Assembly: GCF_006094395.1 (NCBI RefSeq)
Contig: NZ_CP035291.1
Coordinates: 124,001-188,000 of the forward strand
Reading direction: 5' to 3'
Source of the DNA: Staphylococcus haemolyticus
Lineage (GTDB): Bacteria > Bacillota > Bacilli > Staphylococcales > Staphylococcaceae
DNA length: 64,000 nucleotides
This document shows positions 1-10,422 of this stretch, one piece after another. Numbering within the stretch: position 1 is the stretch's first letter; the number at the start of each line of letters is the position of its first letter. The position numbers and the translations under genes are program-made. Under the pieces are notes generated by a model, which searched no databases, was not told where the DNA came from, and worked only from the letters and a program-made list of their open reading frames with translations.

Positions 1-266
1 AAATCATTATTTTAGATGAGCCTACACGAGGTATTGATGTCGGAGCAAAAAGAGAGATTTATCAACTTATGAATGAACTTACGGATCGTGGTGTGTCTAT
101 TATTATGGTCTCATCTGAATTGCCTGAAGTCATTGGTATGAGCGATAGAGTGATGGTCGTTCACGAAGGTAATATCAAAGGGGATCTAACAGGAAATGAA
201 ATTACAGAAGAAAATATTATGACTTTAGCTACAGGGGGAACTTTAAATGAAACAGTTAACAGCTAA
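1..266 (+). CDS. rbsA: Ribose-type sugar ABC transporter ATPase, C-terminal fragment (5' end outside window)
   Basis: Reading frame open from the left edge (first full codon at 3) to a TAA at 264-266. It shows the Walker B segment [15 protein letters not shown] and the switch region [20 protein letters not shown] typical of the second nucleotide-binding domain of RbsA-like double ATPases. These energise import of monosaccharides at the cytoplasmic face of the membrane. The gene overlaps rbsC by 20 bases, so the two are translationally coupled. Only about 88 codons are visible. The substrate, ribose or a similar sugar, is inferred from the RbsB and RbsC similarity downstream. Confidence 0.9.
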   Translation, partial: IIILDEPTRGIDVGAKREIYQLMNELTDRGVSIIMVSSELPEVIGMSDRVMVVHEGNIKGDLTGNEITEENIMTLATGGTLNETVNS

Positions 267-1185
267 AACATCGTTCATGGAAAAGATTATTCCATTTATT
301 GGTCTGATTTTACTAATTATTGTAGTGAGTATTTTAAACCCATCATTTTTAGATTTATCTAATTTACTCAATTTATTAAGACAAATTTCTATCAATGGTC
401 TGATTGCCTTTGGTATGACATTCATTATCTTAACTGGTGGTATAGACTTATCAGTTGGTTCAATTCTTGCATTATCATCGGCGTTTATTGCATTAATGAT
501 TACGAGTGGTGTTGACCCAATAATTGCATTAATTATTGGCGTACTGATTGGTTTTGTTTTAGGTGCAGTGAACGGTTTATTAGTTACTAAAGGAAATATG
601 GCGCCATTTATTGCAACACTTGCGACGATGACGATTTTCCGTGGATTAACATTAGTTATTACTGACGGAAATCCAATAACAAATTTAGGGGATAGTTATT
701 TATTCCAATTATTTGGTAAGGGCTACTTTATCGGTATTCCAGTACCAGCAGTAACAATGATTATCGTGTTTGTGATTTTGCTTATTATTCTTCAAAAAAC
801 AACGTTTGGACGTCATACATATGCAATTGGTGGGAATGAAGTAGCTGCTAAAATTTCAGGTATTAAAGTTAATAAAATTAAAATTTTAATTTATGGAATT
901 TCAGGGCTAATGTCAGCGTTAGCAGGAGGCATATTAACATCACGTTTAAATTCTGCACAACCAACAGCGGGTACTTCTTATGAGTTAGACGCTATTGCTG
1001 CCGTAGTACTTGGTGGTACGTCATTAACAGGTGGTAAAGGACGAATTGTTGGAACATTAATAGGTGTACTTATTATAGGTGTTTTAAATAATGGATTAAA
1101 TTTACTTGGTGTTTCTTCATTCTACCAACAAGTCGTTAAAGGTGTAGTTATTTTAATTGCGGTATTAATTGATCGTAAAAAATAA
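247..1185 (+). CDS. rbsC: Ribose-type sugar ABC transporter permease
   Basis: 312 residues of almost continuous hydrophobic segments, the normal size for RbsC-type permeases (about 8-10 membrane spans). It carries the family signature [18 protein letters not shown] near residue 60 and [21 protein letters not shown] near residue 260, the latter close to the ATPase-contact loop. It forms the membrane channel with RbsA and receives sugar from the lipoprotein RbsB. Start ATG at 247 lies inside the end of rbsA. The specific sugar cannot be read from sequence; ribose is the best guess by family. Confidence 0.9.
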   Translation: MKQLTAKTSFMEKIIPFIGLILLIIVVSILNPSFLDLSNLLNLLRQISINGLIAFGMTFIILTGGIDLSVGSILALSSAFIALMITSGVDPIIALIIGVLIGFVLGAVNGLLVTKGNMAPFIATLATMTIFRGLTLVITDGNPITNLGDSYLFQLFGKGYFIGIPVPAVTMIIVFVILLIILQKTTFGRHTYAIGGNEVAAKISGIKVNKIKILIYGISGLMSALAGGILTSRLNSAQPTAGTSYELDAIAAVVLGGTSLTGGKGRIVGTLIGVLIIGVLNNGLNLLGVSSFYQQVVKGVVILIAVLIDRKK

Positions 1186-1204
1186 GAGAAAGCAGGATAA
1201 CAAT

Positions 1205-2122
1205 ATGAAAAAATTATTAGCCATTACATTAGCACTCGTCCTATTTTTAGCAGCGTGTTCCTTAGAATCACCATTGAAAAATGATAAAAATGGCAAAACC
1301 AATAAGAAAAAATCAGAAATTACAATAGGCGTAAGTATTTCAACTTTAAATAATCCATTCTTCGTTAAAATTAAAAATGGAATTGAAAAAGATGCTAAAG
1401 CTCAAGGAATGAAAGTTAAAGTTGTAGATGCTCGAGACGATTCAGCTAAGCAAACGAATGACATTGAAGATTTAATTCAACAACAAGTTGATTACTTAAT
1501 TGTTAATCCAACAGATTCAAGTGCGATTTCAAGTGCTGTGGAGTCAGCGAACAATGAGGGTATTCCTGTAATCACATTAGATAGATCAGTGGATAAAGGA
1601 GACGTTGCTTCATTTATCGCATCCGATAACGTTGAAGGCGGTAAAATGGCTGGTAAGTATTTAGTTGATAAAGTAGGTAAAAATGCAAAAGTAGGAGAAC
1701 TTGAAGGAGTTCCAGGCGCAAGTGCGACGAGAGAAAGAGGAAAAGGCTTCCATGAGATTGCTGATAAACAGTTAAAAGTAATTGCCAAACAAAGTGCGAA
1801 GTTTGATAGAGCAGAAGGATTAAACGTAACGCAAAATATGCTAGAAGCGCATCCAAATATCAAAGCAATCTTTGCTCAAAATGATGAAATGGCACTTGGT
1901 GCCATTGAAGCTATTGGGGACAAGGATATTCAAGTCATTGGATTTGATGGCAACGAGGATGCAATGAAATCAATAAAAAATGGCAAACTAGATGCGACAA
2001 TAGCTCAACAACCTGAACTTATGGGTAAAGAAGCAATTAAAGTGGTTAATGGCCTAATGAAAGGCGATTCTGTAAATAAACAAATTAAAGTGCCTTTAAA
2101 ATTAAAACAAAGTAAGAACTAA
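1205..2122 (+). CDS. rbsB: Ribose-type sugar-binding lipoprotein
   Basis: 305 residues. The chosen ATG at 1205 gives a classic lipoprotein signal peptide, MKKLLAITLALVLFLAAC, with lipobox LAAC; an upstream in-frame start at 1169 would bury it. The mature part is a periplasmic-binding-protein type I fold with RbsB-like segments: ISTLNNPFFVKIKNG, ITLDRSV, FAQNDEMALGAIEA and VIGFDGNEDA. It is anchored outside the membrane and hands sugar to RbsC. It follows rbsC after 19 bases. No rbsR, rbsK or rbsD is seen in the window, so the rest of the locus must lie to the left. Confidence 0.9.
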   Translation: MKKLLAITLALVLFLAACSLESPLKNDKNGKTNKKKSEITIGVSISTLNNPFFVKIKNGIEKDAKAQGMKVKVVDARDDSAKQTNDIEDLIQQQVDYLIVNPTDSSAISSAVESANNEGIPVITLDRSVDKGDVASFIASDNVEGGKMAGKYLVDKVGKNAKVGELEGVPGASATRERGKGFHEIADKQLKVIAKQSAKFDRAEGLNVTQNMLEAHPNIKAIFAQNDEMALGAIEAIGDKDIQVIGFDGNEDAMKSIKNGKLDATIAQQPELMGKEAIKVVNGLMKGDSVNKQIKVPLKLKQSKN

Positions 2123-2135
2123 ATATGTTTGAAAT

Positions 2136-2167
2136 AAAAAGATTCTGAGACTGTAAATCATCTTTTT
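2136..2167. terminator. Weak possible terminator between rbsB and panE
   Basis: Inverted repeat AAAAAGAT / ATCTTTTT with a 16-base loop, between two convergent genes. It is AT-rich and weak, and it ends at the panE stop codon, but the position fits a bidirectional terminator. Confidence 0.35.
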
Positions 2168-3014
2168 AATTAATAAGTGATTGATGAGAACGTAACAATG
2201 CATAAATTGTATCTAAATGTGGTGTGTTCACGTTATGAGATTTTGCCTGTCTAAAGATAAATCCTTGTATTGCTTCGATTTCTAATGGCTGATGATTGAT
2301 TATATCGTAATACATACTTGTCCCCATATGATCAGGATAGCCGGCATAGATTTGCATAATGTCATCGACGATTGTATGTGGGAACTGTATACCTGATGCT
2401 TCGGCTACTTGATGACCTTCTTTTAATAATTGACGACATAGATGTTTGACTTCGTTAATTTTTAAGATTTGAGCAGTATTGTGACCAAGTGCAGTTATAG
2501 AATTAATACCTAAATTCACTAATAATTTATACCAAATTTTTTCTTCAATATTGTCTTCTAAAACAATTTCAATTTTGGTTGTATCGAATAATGCTTTTAG
2601 ATGTGTTGTGGTAGTATCTTTTTGCAAATGTAAACGGTAGTCTCGGAAATGTACCACTTCGTTTCCAGACTTTTGACCACTTATGTATACGACTGCCTGA
2701 TATTTGCGATTGAAAGGAAGTTGCGGCAATAAGCCATAACCATTTTGAGCTAAAATAAAGCATGTTTCATTATGTGCGAAGTGATGTAATTTTGGAATTA
2801 GTGGATTAAGTTGGTGCGTTTTAACCGCAATGATAATAACATCAAATTGCGTATTTATGTCATCAATACTTTGGACTTTAATAGTTTCATTTGCAGGTTG
2901 GAGGGTCATTATCTTATTAGAACGACCGATTAATGTAACGTTTGGCAGTGATTGTTGCAGTTCATAAGCAATCGTCGTACCAACCGCACCTGGTCCAATA
3001 ACAGCAATTTTCAT
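2166..3014 (-). CDS. panE: 2-dehydropantoate 2-reductase
   Basis: 282 residues. NADPH-dependent reduction of ketopantoate to pantoate, the step after PanB in pantothenate/CoA synthesis. The N-terminus MKIAVIGPGAVGTTIAYEL is the Rossmann GxGAxG motif; central IIIAVKTHQL and C-terminal helical domain fit ApbA/PanE. I placed the start at 3014 because the dinucleotide motif begins there and AGGAAAG precedes it; an extension to 3086 is rich in Cys and not family-like. It is divergent from panBCD, which strongly supports the assignment. Confidence 0.88.
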   Translation of the reverse strand: MKIAVIGPGAVGTTIAYELQQSLPNVTLIGRSNKIMTLQPANETIKVQSIDDINTQFDVIIIAVKTHQLNPLIPKLHHFAHNETCFILAQNGYGLLPQLPFNRKYQAVVYISGQKSGNEVVHFRDYRLHLQKDTTTTHLKALFDTTKIEIVLEDNIEEKIWYKLLVNLGINSITALGHNTAQILKINEVKHLCRQLLKEGHQVAEASGIQFPHTIVDDIMQIYAGYPDHMGTSMYYDIINHQPLEIEAIQGFIFRQAKSHNVNTPHLDTIYALLRSHQSLIN

Positions 3015-3211
3015 TTTAAACTTTCCTTTCTGGTTAGGTCCACACAAATATGTACAGGAGCATGTGCGCACTTTAAATATAATCATATAGTATAATCATT
3101 TTACTTTTCTATGTAAATTATTGTTTAAACTAAAAAAGATGGATAAACAAAGATAAATCTTAGAACAGAAAATGATATGATTTTATATGGAAGTTGATAT
3201 ATAATATTGAG

Positions 3212-3239
3212 TTGAAATAATGGACTAGCAATTTATAAA
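3212..3239 (+). promoter_or_regulatory. Possible sigma-A promoter of panBCD
   Basis: TTGAAA at 3212-3217 and TATAAA at 3234-3239 with a 16-base spacer, in the divergent panE/panB intergenic region, about 45 bases before the panB start. The match is moderate. Confidence 0.4.
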
Positions 3240-3284
3240 GTTTTGTTTAAAAATGTGGACATAAATAATAGGAGTTAATTTAAA

Positions 3285-4947
<1,663 letters not shown>

Positions 4948-4953
4948 TAAGTT

Positions 4954-5337
4954 ATGATTAGAACGATGATGAACGGTAAGATCCATAGAGCACGTGTGAC
5001 TGAATCAAATTTAAATTATGTTGGAAGTATTACGATTGATGCCGATATCTTAGACGCAGTCGATATTTTACCTAATGAAAAGGTAGCCATTGTAAATAAC
5101 AATAATGGTGCTCGCTTTGAAACATATGTTATTGCTGGTGAACGAGGTAGTGGCAAGATTTGTCTTAATGGTGCAGCATCTCGATTAGTTGAAGTTGACG
5201 ATGTGGTGATTATTATGACCTATGTACAATTAGATGAACGTGAATTAGTTGACCATGCGCCTAAAGTGGCTGTTATGAATGAAAAGAATGAAATTATTCA
5301 AATGATTCATGAAAAAGAAGGAACAATAATCAAATAA
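4954..5337 (+). CDS. panD: Aspartate 1-decarboxylase
   Basis: 127 residues. Makes beta-alanine from aspartate for PanC. This is a pyruvoyl enzyme that self-cleaves between Gly24 and Ser25; the site is visible in [14 protein letters not shown]. Other conserved pieces are INGxx-like [19 protein letters not shown]. Last gene of panBCD, followed at once by a strong terminator. Confidence 0.95.
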
Positions 5338-5376
5338 ATAAGTGTGACGGCAGTCTAAAATAGTAAAATTGATTTG

Positions 5377-5406
5377 ATCCGGTAGCTTAAAAGCTATCGG
5401 ATTTTT
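5377..5406 (+). terminator. Rho-independent terminator of panBCD
   Basis: Stem ATCCGGTAGCTT / AAGCTATCGGAT (one G-T pair) with a two-base loop, followed by a T run. Confidence 0.9.
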
Positions 5407-5426
5407 GTGTGGGCTATGTATCAGAG

Positions 5427-5455
5427 TGTTATAAACATTACCTAAATTTATAACA
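5427..5455. promoter_or_regulatory. Inverted repeat, possible operator upstream of lipoprotein gene
   Basis: Perfect 9-base arms TGTTATAAA (5427-5435) and TTTATAACA (5447-5455), 11 bases apart. A third half-site, TGTTATAAG, lies at 5486-5494, just before the ribosome site of the gene at 5511. The layout resembles an operator set around an AT-rich promoter. No regulator can be assigned. Confidence 0.4.
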
Positions 5456-5510
5456 TTTGTATAGTATAATAATATTATATAAAAGTGTTATAAGATTAGA
5501 GGGATCTTTA

Positions 5511-6413
5511 ATGAAAAAATTTCTATTACTTAGCACCACGTTTATGTGAGTGTTAACAGCTTGCAGTACACATGAACCATCTAAAGAAAATAAAACGGAA
5601 TTTCATACGAAACTAACGGATACTAAGACAACAAAAGACAATAAAAAACAAGACAAGGTTGACAATAAAAAGAAAGATGAAGAAAAAAACAAAGATATTA
5701 TACCTAACTTTTCTGAAAAGGAAAAATTGGCTTTAGCTTTTTGCGTCGACCATGTTGACCAATATACATTAACTAAAAATGAAATTTTAACTGGATTTTA
5801 TTTAGCTATAGCACCAGCTGGGGAGTATCATTATAAATTAGTCGATTTCACGTTAGTTAAGCATGATAAACCTGTTGCAAACGCGCCAAAAGATATGCAT
5901 TTTTATACTGTATATCCTGATAAGCGAAATTTTGTTGCAATCATCGGTGTGAATAATGAGAAGATATTCTTAGGAGGGACGCAAGCTGCAATCATTGATT
6001 ATAATGAATTAATGCAACATGGAAGAGAAGTAAATTTAAAAGATGTCTATTTAAAAAATAAAAATAATAAAGCATTGCCAGAATTAGTAAGTAAAATGCA
6101 TATTGATAATAAGTATTCTGACATTAGTTATGATGAGAATGGAATCTCTTATAAACAGTTGGAGAGATTGGGTGGCGTAGGATTACATCTTAGAAATCAA
6201 ATCTATCAAATTATTGCAGATTTTGAAGGTGTTAGTTTAACAGATTCAGGTTATTTGTGGGAAGATGTGAAGTTACTTAATTCAAATGGAGATTGGTCGG
6301 TACAATATCGCAATCAAGATGGAGAAATCGTTGGTTCTTATAGAAATATGAATGACAAAATTCAAAAGCTTGATGCTAATGGAAATGTAGTTAAAGAAAA
6401 AAAGGTTAAATAG
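5511..6413 (+). pseudogene. Lipoprotein of unknown function with a premature stop in the signal peptide
   Basis: An ATG at 5511 after AGAGGGA begins MKKFLLLSTTFM, then TGA (5547-5549), then VLTACSTHEPS: a normal lipoprotein signal with lipobox LTAC cut by one stop codon. A single change such as GGA to TGA would explain it. The rest (about 287 codons) is intact and clearly paralogous to the complete lipoprotein at 12671-13537: both share KLALAFC, YTLTKNEILTG, NAPK, LPEL and DFEG blocks and the same ending. A GTG at 5550 could start translation but would leave no signal peptide. Unless reinitiation or readthrough occurs, the product is lost or cytoplasmic. Function of the family is unknown to me. 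Confidence 0.8.
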
Positions 6414-6424
6414 TATATAAAAAC

Positions 6425-6457
6425 GCTCAGAATGCAATAAATTAGCTTTCTGAGCGA
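6425..6457. terminator. Bidirectional terminator between lipoprotein pseudogene and VanY-type gene
   Basis: Arms CGCTCAGAA / TTCTGAGCG with the stop codon of the reverse-strand gene in the loop; a run of A before the first arm gives a T tail for the reverse-strand transcript. Placement is accurate to about one base. Confidence 0.7.
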
Positions 6458-7119
6458 TCTTTATATCTAACATATTCCTCTAAGGCTTGGCCAGAGTGTT
6501 GTACTTTAGCCGCATTGTTTTTTCCTAGGTAACGCAAATGCCACGGTTCATATTGGTAGCCTGTGATCTGTTCTTTACCTTTTGGATAACGGATGATAAA
6601 ACCATAACGATGGGCATTTCGCGCAATCCATTGTCCTTCCTTTGTTTCTCCAAACTGTTCACGTAAATTGCAAGCTGATCCAATAGCACCCACATCATAA
6701 CTTAACCCACTTTGGTGCTCGGAAGTGCCAGGACGTGCACTATAACGATCAGCGGCTTGCTCGCCATCACGCGCAACATATTGATTGTATAGATTCACTT
6801 GTGTTTCATAACTTCTAAATCCACTAATCTTATAAAGACTCACACCATCTTTTTCTGCATCAGTAAACATTCGTTGTAATGCACGTTGTGCTTTAGGTTT
6901 CTCACCAGGATTGTAATCAGATGGTAGTTTAGTTGTTTTATTAACGATTAAAATGCCGTCATAGTATGTTCTACCGTTTATGACTTCCTTTTTCTTTTGT
7001 TCATTGCCAGTAGTTTTAGTCGATGCATTACGATCATGCTTATTTTCTACGTCTTGTTCAAAGTTACAAGCACATAAAATTAAGGTGCTCAAAATTAAAA
7101 TTGTAAGAAACTTCTTCAC
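6442..7119 (-). CDS. VanY-type D-alanyl-D-alanine carboxypeptidase, lipoprotein
   Basis: 225 residues from a GTG at 7119, chosen because AAAGGA sits 8 bases upstream and the protein then starts MKKFLTILILSTLILCAC, a lipoprotein signal. The catalytic domain is peptidase M15B: zinc ligands appear in SEHQSGLSYDVG (SxHxxGxxxD) and in EPWHLRYLG (ExxH). Such enzymes trim the terminal D-Ala from peptidoglycan stem peptides outside the membrane. It is a housekeeping-type homologue; there is no van resistance cluster here. The gene stands alone, convergent with the pseudogene at 5511. Confidence 0.85.
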   Translation of the reverse strand: MKKFLTILILSTLILCACNFEQDVENKHDRNASTKTTGNEQKKKEVINGRTYYDGILIVNKTTKLPSDYNPGEKPKAQRALQRMFTDAEKDGVSLYKISGFRSYETQVNLYNQYVARDGEQAADRYSARPGTSEHQSGLSYDVGAIGSACNLREQFGETKEGQWIARNAHRYGFIIRYPKGKEQITGYQYEPWHLRYLGKNNAAKVQHSGQALEEYVRYKDRSES

Positions 7120-7236
7120 AATATAATTCCTTTCCAAAAATATTTTAATATCATATTATTCATCACAATGTAACATTAGCATAAAAATACAAATGTATTA
7201 AGACGAGATATAACAATATTAAATATAAATTAGATT

Positions 7237-7265
7237 TTGACAAATGTAATAATATTTTGTAAATT
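7237..7265 (+). promoter_or_regulatory. Sigma-A promoter of the amino-sugar PTS operon
   Basis: TTGACA at 7237-7242, a 17-base spacer, then TAAATT at 7260-7265, about 40 bases before the TTG start of the regulator gene. Confidence 0.65.
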
Positions 7266-7287
7266 GTATTTGAAGTGAAATATTATT
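7248..7287. promoter_or_regulatory. Inverted repeat over the promoter, candidate MurR/RpiR operator
   Basis: Perfect 10-base arms AATAATATTT (7248-7257) and AAATATTATT (7278-7287), centres 30 bases apart, one arm in the promoter spacer and one downstream of the -10 box. It directly precedes the RpiR-type regulator gene, so autoregulation is likely; this is inference. Confidence 0.5.
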
Positions 7288-7307
7288 CTTTTTAGAGGTG
7301 ATGTTTA

Positions 7308-8159
7308 TTGCATGGTAGTTTGATTATTATTGAATCATCTTTAAGCGATTTAAATCCCTCGGAACGTAGAGTTGCAGAGTATATTCTTGAGCATCCAGAT
7401 GAAATTATTAATTATTCTGTACAAAAACTAGCAGACCTAACAAACGTCAGTGTGGCAACGGTTGTTAGGTTATCTAAAAAATTGAAATGTAAGGGCTTTC
7501 AAGACTTAAAGCTAAAAATCGCTTATGACTTAAACGAACCGGGGAATATTCAACGTGGTTATGCAGAAATAGATAAAGATTATTCAATTGAAGAAGTTAC
7601 GCAAACTGTATTTCATAACAATACTAAGACTTTAAGAGATACAGAAAGAATTTTATCAACAGAAAATATTAAACATGCTTTTGAATTAATTGTTAATTCG
7701 AGAAAAACATGTATCTATGGTATTGGGGCTTCAGCACTTATTGCACAAGATTTTAAGCAAAAACTAACACGTATCGATTATTGGTGTGATGTCGGAAGTA
7801 GTTTTGATGAACAAGTTACTTTAAGTGCTAATCTTTCTTCAGAAGATGTAGTAATTGCTATATCAAGTTCAGGTCAAACTAAAGATATAGTTAATTCTAC
7901 TCAGTTAGCTAAAGAGAAAGGTGCAAAAGTAATTTCTATAACGAAATATGGTGATAATCCTATATCTAATTTATCAGACGTACAGCTGTTTGTTAGTTCT
8001 TCCGAAAAAGCAAAAAGAAGCGGAGCGATGAGCTCAAGAATTGCAATGTTAAGTATCATTGATATTTTGTATATTTGCATTGCTAGTAATGATTATTTAA
8101 GCAACCGTCAGAAACTAGAAAATACAAGAAAAGCTATAAAAAATAATAAATTCAAATAG
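7308..8159 (+). CDS. RpiR/MurR-family transcriptional regulator
   Basis: 283 residues from a TTG at 7308; AGAGGTGA lies 7 bases upstream, and the nearby ATG at 7301 opens only a five-codon frame. Residues about 1-77 form the RpiR helix-turn-helix (LADLTNVSVATVVRLSKKL), residues about 120-250 a sugar-phosphate isomerase (SIS) domain with CIYGIGASALIAQDF and VIAISSSGQTKDIV. Such proteins sense phosphorylated sugars; MurR senses MurNAc-6-phosphate. First gene of the operon that runs to 12529, with PTS genes 13 bases downstream, so it probably controls them. Confidence 0.85.
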   Translation: MHGSLIIIESSLSDLNPSERRVAEYILEHPDEIINYSVQKLADLTNVSVATVVRLSKKLKCKGFQDLKLKIAYDLNEPGNIQRGYAEIDKDYSIEEVTQTVFHNNTKTLRDTERILSTENIKHAFELIVNSRKTCIYGIGASALIAQDFKQKLTRIDYWCDVGSSFDEQVTLSANLSSEDVVIAISSSGQTKDIVNSTQLAKEKGAKVISITKYGDNPISNLSDVQLFVSSSEKAKRSGAMSSRIAMLSIIDILYICIASNDYLSNRQKLENTRKAIKNNKFK

Positions 8160-8172
8160 AGGAGTGTTTTAA

Positions 8173-8475
8173 ATGAAAGTAATTATGGTTTGTTCAGGTG
8201 GAATGTCAAGCGCAATGGTTGTTGACTCAATAAAGAAACAAGCAGATAAGGAAAATTATGATCTTGAAATTAAAGCGGTCGGATCAGAGGAATTTGAGAA
8301 TCAAATTGAAAATTACGATTTAGGGCTAGTTGCTCCACAAGTTAAGCATCGTTTAGATAAGTTTAAAAAGATGGGAGATGAAGTTGGGAAACCAGTTGAT
8401 GTAGTTGATCCAATGGGTTATACACCAATAGGTGCGCCTAAAATTTTAAAACAAATTAAAGGATACGATAAATAG
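8173..8475 (+). CDS. PTS lactose/cellobiose-type IIB component
   Basis: 100 residues, the normal size for a free IIB protein. The phosphocysteine loop MVCSGGMSSAMVV puts the active Cys at residue 7. It passes phosphate from IIA (9811) to the sugar bound by IIC (8500). The family imports beta-linked disaccharides or amino sugars. RBS is GGAGTG just before the ATG. Confidence 0.88.
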   Translation: MKVIMVCSGGMSSAMVVDSIKKQADKENYDLEIKAVGSEEFENQIENYDLGLVAPQVKHRLDKFKKMGDEVGKPVDVVDPMGYTPIGAPKILKQIKGYDK

Positions 8476-8499
8476 TATAAATGTTTGGGAGATGGTTTT

Positions 8500-9795
8500 A
8501 TGCAAAAGTTATTACAATGGCTTGAAAAAGTATTAATGACACCAATGGCAAAAGCATCTGAGCAAAGACATTTAGTTGCCATTCGTGATGGTATTATTGC
8601 AACGTTACCATTGATTATTGTCGGATCATTCTTCACTTTATTTGCGTTACCACCAATACCCTATTTTGCAGATTTAGTACAACCACATGCTGAGAAGATA
8701 ATGATCGCAAATAGAATGACATTAGGTTTAATGGCTTTATATACAGCGTTTTGTATGGGGTATAATTTATCAAAATCATACAAAATGGATGGTCTTTCAG
8801 GTGGTTTACTTTCATTAGCAACCTTTCTAATGATGAATATTCCATTAAATTTAGATGATAAATTAGCTAAAAAAGATGCTGTTGGATATGTGTTGCCTAT
8901 GGCAGATTTAGGAGGTTCTGGTTTATTTGTAGCTATCATTTCTATGATATTTGCAGTAGAAATAAGTCGATTAGTTATTAAATCAGGTTTTACTATTAAA
9001 ATGCCGGAACAAGTTCCTAGTTCAGTTGCCAGATCTTTTGAATCTTTAATTCCAGCAACTTTAGTTATTATCATTTCATGGTTCGTTCGTGTGATTTTAA
9101 ATATAGATTTAAATAAGATTGTTAACATGCTATTTGAACCGCTTGGCAAATTTGCAGGCGATTCATTATTAGGTGCTTTAATACCAGTATTCTTTATTGT
9201 TCTTTTATGGGCTGCAGGTATACATGGTGTTGCTGTTATGGGTGCTGTTTTCCAACCGATTTGGTTCTCGCTTTTAGATCAAAACATAGATGCTAAGGCA
9301 GCTGGAGAGCAACTTCCTAATATAGTTGTAGAACCGTTTTTCCAATGGTTTGTTTGGATTGGAGGAGCAGGTGCAACGTTAAGTCTATGTATATTAATGG
9401 TTTTCTCTAAATCAGAGTATCTTAAAAAAGTAGGGAGATTCTCAATTATTCCTAGTATATTTAATATAAATGAACCTCTAATTTTTGGGACTCCATTAGT
9501 AATGAATCCTATTCTAGCTTTACCATTCATATTTATTCCTTTGGTTTTAACGACGATCACGTATTTTGTTTTTAAATTAGGATTAATTGCAAAAATCACA
9601 ATTTTAGCACCATGGACATTACCGGGACCTATCGGTGCATTGTTTGCTACTAACGGAGATTGGAAAGCACTGATATTAGTATTAATTAATTTACTTATTG
9701 CAATTGTGCTTTATTATCCTTTCTTTAAAAAATATGAGCGTGAAATGTTAGCTCAAGAACAAAGTCTTAATGAAGATTCTGCAGAAAAAGAATAG
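8500..9795 (+). CDS. PTS lactose/cellobiose-type IIC membrane component
   Basis: 431 residues from ATG 8500 (GGGAGATGG 6 bases upstream; an in-frame TTG at 8485 would overlap the ribosome site). About 10 membrane spans with the EIIC signature regions LVAIRDGIIATLPLIIVGSF near the N-terminus, GIHGVAVMGAV mid-protein and SIFNINEPLIFGTPLVMNP with the conserved NEP motif. It is the sugar channel of the three-component PTS encoded at 8173, 8500 and 9811. The substrate is suggested by the MupG and kinase genes downstream, not by the IIC itself. Confidence 0.88.
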   Translation: MQKLLQWLEKVLMTPMAKASEQRHLVAIRDGIIATLPLIIVGSFFTLFALPPIPYFADLVQPHAEKIMIANRMTLGLMALYTAFCMGYNLSKSYKMDGLSGGLLSLATFLMMNIPLNLDDKLAKKDAVGYVLPMADLGGSGLFVAIISMIFAVEISRLVIKSGFTIKMPEQVPSSVARSFESLIPATLVIIISWFVRVILNIDLNKIVNMLFEPLGKFAGDSLLGALIPVFFIVLLWAAGIHGVAVMGAVFQPIWFSLLDQNIDAKAAGEQLPNIVVEPFFQWFVWIGGAGATLSLCILMVFSKSEYLKKVGRFSIIPSIFNINEPLIFGTPLVMNPILALPFIFIPLVLTTITYFVFKLGLIAKITILAPWTLPGPIGALFATNGDWKALILVLINLLIAIVLYYPFFKKYEREMLAQEQSLNEDSAEKE

Positions 9796-9810
9796 GATGG
9801 GTGACTTGTT

Positions 9811-10128
9811 ATGGAAAATAAAAATGAAACAGAGATATTTGAAATTATTGCACATGGAGGAAATGCGAAAAGTTTAGCTTATGAAGCATTAAATAGTGCT
9901 GCTGAAGGAAACTTTGAAGAAGCAAAAAAACTTTTAGATGAATCAGAGCATGAAATGGCGGAAGCTCATAAAACACAAACACGTTTAATTCAAGATGAAA
10001 TTAATGGTGAAAAAGTTGATACTTCGCTATTAATGATTCATGCACAAGATCATCTTATGACAGCATTAAGTGAAAAAAGTTTAATTGAGAAGATGATTGA
10101 ACTATATAAAAAGTTAGAAGAGAAGTGA
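9811..10128 (+). CDS. PTS lactose/cellobiose-type IIA component
   Basis: 105 residues, all helical, as in the LacF/ChbA trimer family. The phosphohistidine lies in LMIHAQDHLMTA (His77 by position). Conserved HGGNAKSLAYEAL opens the first helix. It accepts phosphate from HPr and gives it to the IIB encoded at 8173. Sixteen bases after the IIC gene, same operon. Confidence 0.88.
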   Translation: MENKNETEIFEIIAHGGNAKSLAYEALNSAAEGNFEEAKKLLDESEHEMAEAHKTQTRLIQDEINGEKVDTSLLMIHAQDHLMTALSEKSLIEKMIELYKKLEEK

Positions 10129-10134
10129 TATTCT

Positions 10135-10422
10135 ATGAGACTTTTGTATATATTAGGTTTATTAATTTTATTAGTTTTTTGCCTTAAGCTATCACAATTG
10201 ATTATTAGGAAAGTAGCGATTAACAGATGGCTACTATTGGTAACTATGCCATTTATCATTGCTATTCCAATTTTGATTTTCGATGAAATTAATACATTCG
10301 GATGGATAACTATATATTTTTTGATTACATTCAATAGTATTTTATTTTTTGAAAAATCAAGACAATTACTTGAAAATAAAAAAATTAAAGGTGTTATCTA
10401 CAAATCTGAGGAGGGCAAATAA
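10135..10422 (+). CDS. Small three-span membrane protein of unknown function
   Basis: 95 residues, unrecognised. Three hydrophobic segments are visible: about residues 3-24, 32-50 and 55-72, with a charged C-terminal tail rich in Lys and Glu. It follows the IIA gene by 6 bases and its stop codon touches the ATG of the MupG-type gene, so it is part of the amino-sugar operon. Its fixed place between PTS and hydrolase genes suggests an accessory role in uptake, but there is no direct evidence. Confidence 0.65.
   Translation: MRLLYILGLLILLVFCLKLSQLIIRKVAINRWLLLVTMPFIIAIPILIFDEINTFGWITIYFLITFNSILFFEKSRQLLENKKIKGVIYKSEEGK

Noticed and set aside
1492..1863. Long antisense ORF inside rbsB
   Set aside because: Overlaps a clear sugar-binding lipoprotein gene in full; no ribosome site and low-complexity composition typical of a shadow frame.
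6442..7119. Vancomycin resistance vanY
   Set aside because: Only the peptidase family matches; no vanHAX or vanRS genes, and the protein is an ordinary lipoprotein carboxypeptidase.
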